Source: Actinosynnema sp. ALI-1.44 (lineage in GTDB: Bacteria > Actinomycetota > Actinomycetes > Mycobacteriales > Pseudonocardiaceae). Taken from it: a stretch of 64,000 nucleotides of DNA. Numbering within the stretch: the stretch's first letter is position 1; the number at the start of each line of letters is the position of its first letter. The notes under the pieces are model-generated. The model made no database searches and was not told the DNA's origin. It saw only the letters and a list, made by a program, of their open reading frames with translations. The position numbers and the translations under genes are program-made. The stretch lies in NCBI RefSeq assembly GCF_001984155.1, contig NZ_MTQO01000045.1, positions 186,001-250,000 on the forward strand. The letters are read 5' to 3'. This document shows, piece by piece, positions 52,110 through 60,492 of this stretch.

Positions 52110-52808
52110 TCAAACGAGGTGCCCGCGGAGGAAGTCGACGGTCAGCGCCCAGGCGCGCTCGGCGGGCTCGGGTTGGTGGAACATCGGCGCCACCCGGTTG
52201 TGGAAGGCGTGCCCGCCGTCCGGTTGGATGTGCAGTTCGACGTTCGGCCGTCCTTCGACCGCCGCCGCCACGTCGGCCACCTTCTCCGCCGGGATGTACG
52301 GGTCCTGCCCGCCGAAGTGCAACTGCAGCGGCGCCTTGATCCTGTCGAGCAGGTCCAGGTGGGCCGGAACTCCGGATCCGTAGAACGACGCCACGGCCGC
52401 CGGGGCCATCTCAGCGGCGGACGCGAACGCCACCGTGCCGCCGAAGCAGAAGCCGAGGAGCCCGACGCCCCCTGTCACCTCGGGCAGTCCCGTCAGGTGG
52501 TCGAACGCGGCGGCCACGTCCTTGATCCCGGTCGCGAAGTCGAACCGGCCTGCCAGGTCGATCGACTCGGCCAGGCCGTCTTCGTCGTGCCCGGCCCGCC
52601 ACCCCGGCCGCAGCCGCCAGAACATGTCCGGCGCCGCGGCGACGTATCCCAGTTCGACCAGATCAGCCGCCACCGCTTCGATGTAGTCGCCGACGCCGAA
52701 GATTTCCTGGATCACCAGTACCGCGGGACCACCACCCGACGGCGACCAGATCTTCAGGTCGAATTCACCATCCTGGGTACGCACGAATTCAGTACGCTGC
52801 GATGTCAC
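52110..52808 (-). CDS. Dienelactone hydrolase family protein
   Basis: A 232-residue alpha/beta hydrolase. Nucleophile cysteine in LLGFCFGGTVAFA, aspartate in FGGQDPYIPAEK, histidine in DGGHAFHN: the complete Cys-Asp-His triad of dienelactone hydrolases. The physiological substrate may be a dienelactone from chlorocatechol breakdown or another ester; no aromatic-ring cleavage genes adjoin. GTG start. Upstream of the acylase gene on the same strand with 107 bases between. Confidence 0.88.
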   Translation of the reverse strand: MTSQRTEFVRTQDGEFDLKIWSPSGGGPAVLVIQEIFGVGDYIEAVAADLVELGYVAAAPDMFWRLRPGWRAGHDEDGLAESIDLAGRFDFATGIKDVAAAFDHLTGLPEVTGGVGLLGFCFGGTVAFASAAEMAPAAVASFYGSGVPAHLDLLDRIKAPLQLHFGGQDPYIPAEKVADVAAAVEGRPNVELHIQPDGGHAFHNRVAPMFHQPEPAERAWALTVDFLRGHLV

Positions 52809-52847
52809 GCGAGCGAACCTACCCTTTCTGTTTGACTGGGAGGACGA

Positions 52848-53894
52848 ATGGTCGAGTTATTACCCAACCGCCGCCACAGGCCGAGAACGATCATCACGGT
52901 CATCTCGATCGTGGCGGTGGGCACCACTCTCGTCGCCTGCGAACCCACCGCCGCGCCACCGGCCGCGACCACGGCACCGACCGAGTGGTCGTCGGAATCA
53001 GCCCAGCCACTCGCGCCGCCGAATGCGCCGCAATCAGCGACGACCGCGCCGAGCAGCAATGGAACACCGAAACAAACAACTCCCCCACCACCACAACCGC
53101 CCGCGCAACGGAAGGTCAATTGCATCACGTCGTTACGGGTGTGCGGTTTTCCCGATGCCAGCAACACCGGGTGGCAGCCGACCGGCGTCAAACTGACCAC
53201 CGCGGGCGTGAACCTCACGTCCGAAGCGGAGTTCCAGATCACCGAACGCGGTGCGGTGATCGACGGGAAGGACATCCGCGGTTGCGTCAGCATCAAAGCC
53301 GACAACGTGAAGATCAAACGCAGCCGGATCCGCTGCGAGAGCTATTTCCCGATCCGGATCTACGAGGGCTTCCGCAACGCCGTCATCGAGGACACCGAGA
53401 TCGACGGGCTGAACTCGGCAACGACGAACGCGGCGGTCGGGTTCGAGTACTACACGCTGCGCCGGGTGAACATCCACAGCCTCGGCGAGGGACCGCACAT
53501 GGGCGCCGACGTGGTGATCGAGGACTCCTACGTGCACGACCTCGCCAGTTGCGACATCTGCCACAACGACGCCATCCAGTCGTCGGGGGCACGCAACGTC
53601 GTGCTGCGCCACAACACGTTCATCAACGACGCCATGGGCAAGAACGCCGTGGTCAGGATCGCGACCGAACAAGGCGACTCGCACAACTTCCTGGTGGAGG
53701 ACAACCTGCTTGCCGGTGGGAACTTCGCGGTGCAGGTCCGCAGCCAGGGCAACGGTTTCCCGGTCGGCGTCCGCGTGCTCAACAACCGGATCGTGCCGAC
53801 GTGGCGGTTCGGCCCGTTCGACGTGACCGACGGGCGGATCGAGGCGTCCGGCAACTTCCGCGACGACACACTCGCGCCGTTGCCGGCGGAATGA
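52848..53894 (+). CDS. Secreted lipoprotein with right-handed beta-helix
   Basis: A 348-residue protein. Lipoprotein signal with lipobox TTLVAC (C31), a Pro/Thr/Ser-rich linker (about 35-88), then a repetitive beta-strand region of the parallel beta-helix type (GAVIDGKDIRGCVSIKADN, RNAVIEDTEIDGL, HNTFINDAMG, LNNRIVPTW). Such folds are found in polysaccharide lyases and cell-wall-bound proteins; no catalytic residues are recognised. ATG after GGGAGGA. Confidence 0.8.
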   Translation: MVELLPNRRHRPRTIITVISIVAVGTTLVACEPTAAPPAATTAPTEWSSESAQPLAPPNAPQSATTAPSSNGTPKQTTPPPPQPPAQRKVNCITSLRVCGFPDASNTGWQPTGVKLTTAGVNLTSEAEFQITERGAVIDGKDIRGCVSIKADNVKIKRSRIRCESYFPIRIYEGFRNAVIEDTEIDGLNSATTNAAVGFEYYTLRRVNIHSLGEGPHMGADVVIEDSYVHDLASCDICHNDAIQSSGARNVVLRHNTFINDAMGKNAVVRIATEQGDSHNFLVEDNLLAGGNFAVQVRSQGNGFPVGVRVLNNRIVPTWRFGPFDVTDGRIEASGNFRDDTLAPLPAE

Positions 53895-53949
53895 GCATTG
53901 CCTGAAACTCTGTTTTATGCCCTTGCCCGGAGGTCCTTAGAGTCGAATC

Positions 53950-55398
53950 GTGGAGTGGAATTTCCAGACAGCCGAAGCGCTCACAGCTGCCCTGCGCGCC
54001 GGCGACGTGACCTCAGTGGACCTGACCGACGACGCGATCACCCGGATCGAACGGGATGACAAAGCGATCAACGCGATCTGCGTACCGGACTTCGACCGGG
54101 CGCGGGCCGCCGCACGCGAGGCCGACGAGGCCCGCGCCCGTGGCGAGGACCGCCCGCTGCTCGGCATTCCGGTGACAGTCAAGGAGTCCTACAACGTAGC
54201 CGGGCTGACAACGACGTGGGGCATGCCGGAGCACCGGGACTACATGCCTGCCGAAGACGCTCTGCAGGTGTCACGGCTGAAGGACGCGGGCGCGGTGATC
54301 CTCGGCAAGACCAACGTGCCGGTGGGGCTGCAGGACATCCAGAGCCGCAACGACATCTACGGCACCACCAACAACCCGTGGGATCACAGCCGGACACCGG
54401 GTGGTTCGTCGGGCGGGTCGTCGGCGGCGTTGGCTGCCGGGTTCGGCGCGCTGTCCATCGGCTCCGACATCGGCGGTTCGTTGCGTACGCCCGCGCACTT
54501 CTGCGGCATCTACGCACACAAGCCCACGCTCGGGCTGCTGCCCAGTCGCGGAATGGTCGCGCCGCCCGCGCCGGCGTTGCCCGTCGACCTCGACCTCGCC
54601 GTCGTCGGCCCGATGGCACGCTCGGCCCGTGACCTCACGCTGCTGTTCGACGTGATGGCCGGACCGGACCCGCTGACCTACGGCATGGCGCACAACCTGG
54701 CGCTGCCACCGGCACGCCGTGAACGGCTGAGTGACTTCCGGGTCCTGATCCTCGAGGATCACCCGTACATCCCGACCGGGTCCGCTGTGCGGGCGGGCCT
54801 GAACCGGGTGGCCGACGCACTGGTCGGGAGCGGCGCCCGCGTCGAACGCGACAGCACGCTGCTGCCCGACCTGACCGAAGCCGCGATCCTCTACGCGCAA
54901 CTGTGGTTCTCGGGCGTCACCGGACGTTTCCCGGCCGAGAGGTACGAGCAGCTGGTGCGGTATGCGGCCACGCTGAGCGAGGACGACCGGAGTCTCGACG
55001 CGGCGCGGATGCGGGGCGGGGCGTTCAGCCACCGCGACTGGATCCTGGCGAACGACCGCCGCGAGGCCCACCGCCACGGCTGGCGGCGGTTCTTCGCCGA
55101 GTTCGACGTCGTGGTCTGCCCGATCACGCCCACGCCCGCGTTCCCGCACAGCCGCGCCGATCTGGGGGAACGGCGGATCGACATCGACGGCGTCGAGCAC
55201 CGGTTCCTCGACCAGTTCGTCTGGGCCGGTCTGGCCACCATGCCCGGCCTGCCCGCCACCGCGGTACCGGCAGGCCGGTCCCCCGAAGGTCTGCCGGTGG
55301 GCGTGCAACTGGTCGGCCCGATGTTCGAGGACCGCACCCCGCTGAGACTGGCCGAACTGCTCGAGCAGGAGATCGGCGGCTTCCGGGCACCGGCATAG
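53950..55398 (+). CDS. Amidase signature family hydrolase
   Basis: A 482-residue amidase. The Ser-cisSer-Lys triad is complete: Lys in PVTVKESYNV, cis-Ser in TPGGSSGGSSAALAAGF, and nucleophile Ser in SDIGGSLRTPAHFCG. Related to GatA-like and fatty-acid or aryl-amide hydrolases; substrate unknown, and no GatB/GatC genes nearby. GTG start. A very strong hairpin follows the stop. The next gene is an organic-acid-type MFS importer, so uptake and hydrolysis of an amide are conceivable. Confidence 0.88.
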   Translation: MEWNFQTAEALTAALRAGDVTSVDLTDDAITRIERDDKAINAICVPDFDRARAAAREADEARARGEDRPLLGIPVTVKESYNVAGLTTTWGMPEHRDYMPAEDALQVSRLKDAGAVILGKTNVPVGLQDIQSRNDIYGTTNNPWDHSRTPGGSSGGSSAALAAGFGALSIGSDIGGSLRTPAHFCGIYAHKPTLGLLPSRGMVAPPAPALPVDLDLAVVGPMARSARDLTLLFDVMAGPDPLTYGMAHNLALPPARRERLSDFRVLILEDHPYIPTGSAVRAGLNRVADALVGSGARVERDSTLLPDLTEAAILYAQLWFSGVTGRFPAERYEQLVRYAATLSEDDRSLDAARMRGGAFSHRDWILANDRREAHRHGWRRFFAEFDVVVCPITPTPAFPHSRADLGERRIDIDGVEHRFLDQFVWAGLATMPGLPATAVPAGRSPEGLPVGVQLVGPMFEDRTPLRLAELLEQEIGGFRAPA

Positions 55399-55401
55399 CC
55401 G

Positions 55402-55442
55402 TCACACCTCCGGCTTCCGCCCAACGGAAGCCGGGGGTGTGA
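55402..55442 (+). terminator. Terminator of the amidase gene
   Basis: The 18 bases at 55402-55419 pair with those at 55425-55442 (arms beginning TCACACC and ending GGTGTGA, core CCGGCTTCCG) with a single G-T wobble and a 5-base loop. The most stable hairpin seen in the window. Confidence 0.88.
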
Positions 55443-55497
55443 TCCCGGCCATCCCCTCCTAGGGTCTCGGCAGTTCGACGACGCGATGGAGCGACAC

Positions 55498-56754
55498 ATG
55501 CCGAATGCCGCTGACCGCCGATGGGCCATTTCCCTTGCCTGGAGCGCTGTTCTGCTCGACGGGTTCGATCTGGTCGTGCTCGGCACGGTCATTCCCGTCC
55601 TTTTGGAACACAAGGTCTGGGGGCTGACGCCCACCAGCGCCGCGACTGTGTCCACGTTCGGGCTCGTCGGGATGATGATCGGCGCGTTGACGATCGGCGC
55701 ACTGACCGACACCCTGGGCAGGCGCAAGGCGATGATCCTTTCCGTCGCCAGTTTCTCGTTGCTCACCGCGCTCTGCGCCTTCGCGCCGTCTGTTTTCGTG
55801 TTCGGGTTGCTCCGGTTCCTCGCCGGGCTCGGGCTCGGCGGGTGTCTGCCCACCGCGATCGCCATCGTCAACGAGCACGCTCGCCGTGACCGGACTGGGA
55901 GTGCGACGACGACCGTGATGACCGGCTACCACGTCGGCGCCGTGCTCACCGCGTTGCTTGGCATCCTTGTCATCCCCGACCTGGGGTGGCGGGCGATGTT
56001 CGTCATCGGTGCGGCGCCCGCGCTTGTCCTCGTGCCGCTCATGGTCAAGTACTTGCCGGAGTCGGCGGCGTTCGAGCACAAGCGGACCGCACTCGGTGCG
56101 TTCGCCTCGCTGTTCAAGAGTGGGTACGCGCGGTCGACTGTGGCGTTCTGCGTGACGTCGTTCATGGGTCTGTTGTTGGTTTACGGGCTGAACACGTGGC
56201 TCCCGCAGATCATGCGGTCCGCCGGGTACGAGTTGGGCGCCGCGCTCGCGTTGCTGTTGACGCTCAACGTCGGCGCTGTGGTCGGGTTGCTGGTCGCGGG
56301 TGCTGTCGCCGACCGGGCAGGCATTCGGCGGCCCACGGTCCTGTGGTTCGCCGCCGCCGCTGTGTTCCTGGCGTTGCTGAGCGTCAGGATGCCGCAGTTC
56401 GGCGCTTACGTCGCGGTGTTCGTGACCGGGTGTTTCGTGTTCAGCGCCCAGGTCCTCGTGTACGCCTACATCGGACGAACCTATGTGGACGGCAACAGGG
56501 CCACCGCGCTGGGGATGGCCGCCGGGGTCGGCAGGCTCGGCGCCATCAGCGGACCTGTCGTCGGCGGGACTCTGCTGGACGCCGGGGTCGCGTACCCGTG
56601 GGGCTTCTACGTTTTCGCTCTGGTCGGGGCGTTCGGTGCGGTCGCGGTCTGGCTGGCCAAGTCACCGGCGCCGGAACTCGCGGCCCAGCAGCCAGGCGAG
56701 GTAGCCACCGCCGATGGTCGCCGTGGCGATCCCGACCGGGAGCTGCGACTCTGA
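55498..56754 (+). CDS. MFS transporter, aromatic/organic-acid symporter type
   Basis: A 418-residue 12-helix MFS protein of the AAHS group: VLLDGFDLVVLGTVIPVL (the DGxD of helix 1), GALTDTLGRRKAM between helices 2 and 3, RFLAGLGLGGCLPTAIAIVNE in helix 4. Probable proton symport of an aromatic or short organic acid. ATG 55486 contains the GGAG that serves ATG 55498, so the latter is taken. Its last 31 codons overlap the end of the convergent permease gene. Confidence 0.88.
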   Translation: MPNAADRRWAISLAWSAVLLDGFDLVVLGTVIPVLLEHKVWGLTPTSAATVSTFGLVGMMIGALTIGALTDTLGRRKAMILSVASFSLLTALCAFAPSVFVFGLLRFLAGLGLGGCLPTAIAIVNEHARRDRTGSATTTVMTGYHVGAVLTALLGILVIPDLGWRAMFVIGAAPALVLVPLMVKYLPESAAFEHKRTALGAFASLFKSGYARSTVAFCVTSFMGLLLVYGLNTWLPQIMRSAGYELGAALALLLTLNVGAVVGLLVAGAVADRAGIRRPTVLWFAAAAVFLALLSVRMPQFGAYVAVFVTGCFVFSAQVLVYAYIGRTYVDGNRATALGMAAGVGRLGAISGPVVGGTLLDAGVAYPWGFYVFALVGAFGAVAVWLAKSPAPELAAQQPGEVATADGRRGDPDRELRL

Positions 56755-57705
56755 GAACAGCCTCTGCACGGCGAAATCACTCAGGAGCAGCAGCAACGCG
56801 CCCGTCAGCCCGGCGGCGACCGGCCCGGCCACCGGTGCCCTGGTCAGCCTGCGGGCGATCTGCGGCGCCGCCAGCGCGACGAACGTGATCGGTCCGGCCG
56901 CGGCGGTCCCGACCGCCGCGAGGGCCACGCTCACCGCGATCAGCACGAACCTGGTGCTTTCCACCCGCACGCCCAGCGCTTTGGCCGCGTCGTCGCCCAT
57001 CTGCAGGATCGACAGCCGGTGGCTGAAGAACACCGCGAACGGCAGGAGCACGAGCATCGACCAGGCAACCGGTTCGACGTGCTCCCACCCGCGGCCGTTG
57101 AGCCCGCCGACCTGCCAAGCCACCGCGGCCATGGCGTCCTGCAACGAGGAATGGGTGATCAGGTAGTCGTTGGCGGCGAAGAGCATCGCGCTGACACCGA
57201 TGCCGATCAGCACCAGCCGGAAGCCCTGCACGCCGCCCTTGAACGCCAGCAGGTAGATCAGGACCGCCGTCACGACCCCACCGGTCAACGCGCCGCCCGC
57301 GACAGCCATCATCCCGCCGTCGGTCAGCACGATCACCGACAGCGCACCGGTCGCCGAACCCGCGGTGAACCCGATGATGTCCGGGCTGCCCAACGGGTTG
57401 TCGGTCAGCCGCTGCATCAGCGCGCCGCTGATCCCCAGCGCGCCGCCGACCAGCAGCGCGGTCAGCAGCCGGGGCAGTCGCAGTTCCAGCACGATGAACT
57501 CGGCGCCGGGCGGGCCGTGGCCGAGCACGGTGTCCACCACTTCGGACACCGACAGCGGGTAGTCGCCGGTGGTCATCGTCAGGAAGACGAGCACGACGAT
57601 CGACACGGCCAGGGCGACACACGCCACCAGGGCGCGGATGTCCAGCCGCACCGACAGCCGCGCGATCCGGATCGGGCGGCCCCGCACCGCCGTGCCGACG
57701 CTCAC
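56662..57705 (-). CDS. Siderophore ABC transporter permease (FecCD/FepG-like)
   Basis: A 347-residue FecCD permease with about nine to ten helices; family segments RLPRLLTALLVGGALGISGA, NPLGSPDIIGFTAGSATGA, LGVRVESTRF and AAAGPITFVALAAPQIARRL (the coupling region). GTG start overlapping the stop of the partner permease gene. Forms the membrane channel with that partner; no ATPase gene is in the window, so it must be shared or lie elsewhere. The 3' end overlaps the convergent MFS gene by 93 bases. Confidence 0.92.
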   Translation of the reverse strand: MSVGTAVRGRPIRIARLSVRLDIRALVACVALAVSIVVLVFLTMTTGDYPLSVSEVVDTVLGHGPPGAEFIVLELRLPRLLTALLVGGALGISGALMQRLTDNPLGSPDIIGFTAGSATGALSVIVLTDGGMMAVAGGALTGGVVTAVLIYLLAFKGGVQGFRLVLIGIGVSAMLFAANDYLITHSSLQDAMAAVAWQVGGLNGRGWEHVEPVAWSMLVLLPFAVFFSHRLSILQMGDDAAKALGVRVESTRFVLIAVSVALAAVGTAAAGPITFVALAAPQIARRLTRAPVAGPVAAGLTGALLLLLSDFAVQRLFSESQLPVGIATATIGGGYLAWLLGREFRRR

Positions 57706-58742
57706 AGCTTGACCACCCGGCGGCGACGGCACAGCCAGATGAACACCGGTGCGCCGAGGAACGCGGTCACAATGCCCACCTGCAGCTCCGATGGTTGGTT
57801 GAGCACACGGCCGACCACGTCCGACCCGATCATCAGGGTCGGCGCGACGACCAGTGTGTACGGCAGGATCCAGCGCTGGTCCGGGCCGGTGATCAACCGG
57901 ACGACGTACGGCACGGCCAGTCCGACGAACGTGATCGGCCCGACCGCGGCCGTGGCGGCGCCGCACAGCAGCGTCACGGCGATCACACCGAGGACGCGCG
58001 TCCGTCCGATGTGGGCACCCAGGGCCGACGCCGCCTGGTCTCCGAGAGCAAGTGCGTTCAGCGTACGGCTCAGCGCGAGCGCGAGCACGATACCGATCGT
58101 GAAGAACGGCAACAGCTGCAGCACGGTGTCGAGGTTGCGCCCGCTGAGCGAGCCGACGTTCCAGAAGCGGAACTCGTTGAACGCCAGCGGTTTCATCAGC
58201 AGGAAGGCGTGGATCAACGCGTACAGCACCGCGCTGACGGCGGCACCGGCCAGCACCAGCCGGTCCGGCGTCGGACCGCTGCGACCCGTCGAGCCGAGCA
58301 CGTAGACCATCACGGTCGCGACACCCGCGCCGAAGAAGGCGAACCACACGTACCCGGACACGCCGGAGACACCGAACGCGCCGATACCGAGCACCACGGC
58401 CGCCGAAGCTCCCGCGTTCACCCCGAGCAGACCCGGTTCGGCGAGCGGGTTGCGTGACAACGCCTGCATCAGCGCGCCCGCGAGGCCCAGCGCGGCCCCG
58501 ACCAGCAGACCGAGGATCGTGCGTGGGATCCGTACCGAATGGATGATCACCGCGTCGCGTGACCCGTCGTTGTGCCACAGCACGTTCCAGGTCGAAGCGA
58601 ACGGGATGTCCTTCGATCCGAACCAGATGCTCAGCAGGCACACCACGACGAGGGCGGCGAGCGCGACGACGAGGCCGATGGCCCTGGTCGTGCGTAGTGC
58701 CGCCTTCTTCTGGGTGGGCTCCGCGTGGTCCGTAACGCTCAC
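57702..58742 (-). CDS. Siderophore ABC transporter permease (FecCD/FepD-like)
   Basis: A 346-residue FecCD permease: SVRIPRTILGLLVGAALGLAGA, NPLAEPGLLGVNAGASAAVV, and AAVGPITFVGLAVPYVVRLI. GTG 58742 (SVTDHAEPTQKKAAL) is chosen because GGTGGTG precedes it; the frame is open further upstream but would run through the iron box. Divergent from a siderophore-binding lipoprotein, with an iron box 34 bases upstream of the start. Confidence 0.9.
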   Translation of the reverse strand: MSVTDHAEPTQKKAALRTTRAIGLVVALAALVVVCLLSIWFGSKDIPFASTWNVLWHNDGSRDAVIIHSVRIPRTILGLLVGAALGLAGALMQALSRNPLAEPGLLGVNAGASAAVVLGIGAFGVSGVSGYVWFAFFGAGVATVMVYVLGSTGRSGPTPDRLVLAGAAVSAVLYALIHAFLLMKPLAFNEFRFWNVGSLSGRNLDTVLQLLPFFTIGIVLALALSRTLNALALGDQAASALGAHIGRTRVLGVIAVTLLCGAATAAVGPITFVGLAVPYVVRLITGPDQRWILPYTLVVAPTLMIGSDVVGRVLNQPSELQVGIVTAFLGAPVFIWLCRRRRVVKL

Positions 58743-58775
58743 CACACGCACCACCAGGTCCAAGATTCCGACAAT

Positions 58776-58794
58776 TGAGGCTAGGCTAACCGAA
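58776..58794. promoter_or_regulatory. Iron box (IdeR/DmdR1-type) between permease and lipoprotein genes
   Basis: TGAGGCTAGGCTAACCGAA matches the 19-bp actinobacterial iron-box consensus TTAGGTTAGGCTAACCTAA at 16 positions. It lies in the divergent promoter of the FecCD operon and the binding-protein gene, so both should be repressed when iron is plentiful. Confidence 0.88.
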
Positions 58795-58888
58795 GTCCTC
58801 GGGTAGGGAAACACCAGGTGGCCGCCGTACTCGCTCCGCGGGGATCCGAACACCGCTTGGCCGGGCTGTCGATGAAGGGTTTGGTTCA

Positions 58889-59893
58889 ATGATTCGCTGT
58901 TTGCTGGCCGCGTGCCTGCTTCTGCTGGCCGCGTGCGGCTCGGGCTCGACCACGACGTCCCCGCAGGCGCCCCAGTCCGGCGCCCCAGGCGGCGGTACGC
59001 CCGAAGCCGCCGCGTTCCCCGTCACGATCGAGCACAAGTACGGCAGCACGACCATCAAGGCGGAGCCGAAACGGATCGTGCTCGTCGGCATGATGGAGCA
59101 GGACGCGCTGTTGGCGCTGGGCGTGGTCCCGGTCGCCACCACGGACTGGCTGAAGAAGCACGAAGGGGCCATCGCGCCGTGGGCGACCGCCAAACTCGGC
59201 AACGCGCCCAAACCGACCGTCCTGACTGACGAGGGAAGCGGTCCGCAGATGGAGAAGGTCGCGGCACTGCGTCCCGACGCGATCATCGGCCTGTACTCGG
59301 GGCTCACGCAGGAGCAGTACGACAAGCTCAGCAAGATCGCGCCGACGGTGGCGCAGCCCAAGGACGTGCCTGACTACGGCATCGGCTGGCAGGAGATGAC
59401 CAAGAAGGTCGGTCAGGTCGTCGGCAAGCCCGCGCAGGCGGACAAGCTCATCGCGGACTCCGAGGCGCTGATCGCCAAGGCCCGCAAGGACAACCCGAAG
59501 TTCGAGCAGTCGACGGCCGTGATCGCCACCACATGGGAGGGTTACTTCGTCTACGGCTCGAACGATCCCCGCACGCGCCTGCTGCACTCGCTGGGTTTCA
59601 AGTCGCCGCAGCAACTCGACAAGGTCATCGGTGACAAGTTCGGCATCTCGATCAGCAAGGAGCAGACCGAGATGCTCGACCAGAACGTGGTGATCTGGAT
59701 CGCCGGGCCGCAGACCAAGGAGGCGCTGGCGAAGGACCCGGTCTACAGCAGCCTCAAGGTGGCCAGGGAGAAGCGGGACATCCTGATCGACGAGGCCTCC
59801 GACTACGGCAGCGCCGTGTCGTTCATCTCCGTGCTCAGCCTGCCGTTCCTGCTGGAGAAGTACGTCCCGCAGTTGGCGGCGGCCGTCAAGTAG
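58889..59893 (+). CDS. Iron-siderophore-binding lipoprotein (FepB/FhuD-like)
   Basis: A 334-residue class III solute-binding protein. Signal peptide with lipobox LLAAC (C16), a Gly/Pro/Thr linker, then the binding fold: FPVTIEHKYGSTTIKAEPKR, LRPDAIIGLYSGLTQEQYDKLSKIAP, and a long bridging helix. Delivers ferric siderophore to the two FecCD permeases transcribed divergently. ATG 58889. A 10-bp stem terminator follows its stop. Confidence 0.92.
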   Translation: MIRCLLAACLLLLAACGSGSTTTSPQAPQSGAPGGGTPEAAAFPVTIEHKYGSTTIKAEPKRIVLVGMMEQDALLALGVVPVATTDWLKKHEGAIAPWATAKLGNAPKPTVLTDEGSGPQMEKVAALRPDAIIGLYSGLTQEQYDKLSKIAPTVAQPKDVPDYGIGWQEMTKKVGQVVGKPAQADKLIADSEALIAKARKDNPKFEQSTAVIATTWEGYFVYGSNDPRTRLLHSLGFKSPQQLDKVIGDKFGISISKEQTEMLDQNVVIWIAGPQTKEALAKDPVYSSLKVAREKRDILIDEASDYGSAVSFISVLSLPFLLEKYVPQLAAAVK

Positions 59894-59898
59894 AGCGT

Positions 59899-59925
59899 CG
59901 CCCGGCGGCCGCACACCGCCGGGCG
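59899..59925 (+). terminator. Terminator of the siderophore-binding lipoprotein gene
   Basis: CGCCCGGCGG (59899-59908) pairs perfectly with CCGCCGGGCG (59916-59925), a 10-bp stem with a 7-base loop, just after the stop and before the convergent yggT gene. Confidence 0.8.
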
Positions 59926-59938
59926 CTCGCGAGGTCTG

Positions 59939-60214
59939 TCACAACCAGCCCACCAGGCCACGCAGGATCACCGCGGCCACGAAGACCAGCGTGAACGCCA
60001 GGTCGAACGACACCGCTCCCATCCGGACCGGCCGGACCACGCGCCGGACCGGGCTGATCACCGGTTCGGTGATCCGGTAGACCACGCCGCGCGCCCGCGC
60101 CACACCGCCGCCGCCACCCGCGAGGACACCCGTCCAGTCCAGGACGGCGCGGATCACCAGCACGACGATGAACAGCGTCAGCACCAGGCTGAGCAAGGCT
60201 CCCACTGCACTCAT
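59939..60214 (-). CDS. YggT family membrane protein
   Basis: A 91-residue protein with two membrane helices (about 4-24 and 70-90) separated by a short basic loop with ITEPVISPVRRVVRPVRMG, the YggT signature (P-x-R-R-x-x-P). Usually linked to cell division or osmotic protection. Its ribosome-binding site, GAGAGGAG, is the 3' arm of a 12-bp hairpin that ends the siderophore operon. Confidence 0.85.
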   Translation of the reverse strand: MSAVGALLSLVLTLFIVVLVIRAVLDWTGVLAGGGGGVARARGVVYRITEPVISPVRRVVRPVRMGAVSFDLAFTLVFVAAVILRGLVGWL

Positions 60215-60221
60215 GGCAAAA

Positions 60222-60262
60222 CTCCTCTCACCACCCAGCTTGCGCCGCGATGGTGAGAGGAG
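60222..60262 (-). terminator. Intrinsic terminator whose stem holds the yggT ribosome-binding site
   Basis: On the minus strand CTCCTCTCACCA (60262-60251) pairs perfectly with TGGTGAGAGGAG (60233-60222), a 12-bp stem followed directly by TTTTGCC and the yggT ATG. The stem plus T-run is a classic terminator for the mbtH operon, and its 3' arm contains the GAGAGGAG that yggT needs, so readthrough mRNA would hide that site. Confidence 0.8.
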
Positions 60263-60278
60263 CCTGAGAAACACCTGT

Positions 60279-60485
60279 CTACATGGACTGGATGAGCGAA
60301 TTGGGGCGCATGTCCGTCCAGTTGCTCTCGACGTGGTCCAGGCACGCCTGGCGGGTGTCCGGGCCGTGCACGACAGTCCAGCCCGCGGGCACGTCGGCGA
60401 ATTCCGGCCACAGGCTGTGCTGGCCCTCGTCGTTGACGAGGACCTTGAAGGTGCCGTCCGGGTCGTCGAACGGGTTGGTCATCAC
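60279..60485 (-). CDS. mbtH: MbtH-like protein
   Basis: A 68-residue NRPS accessory protein that binds adenylation domains. Family signature: [50 protein letters not shown]. It lies eight bases after a siderophore-binding protein gene in the operon headed by ornithine hydroxylase, so it should assist a siderophore NRPS that is not in the window. Confidence 0.95.
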   Translation of the reverse strand: MMTNPFDDPDGTFKVLVNDEGQHSLWPEFADVPAGWTVVHGPDTRQACLDHVESNWTDMRPNSLIQSM

Positions 60486-60492
60486 GCGCTCC

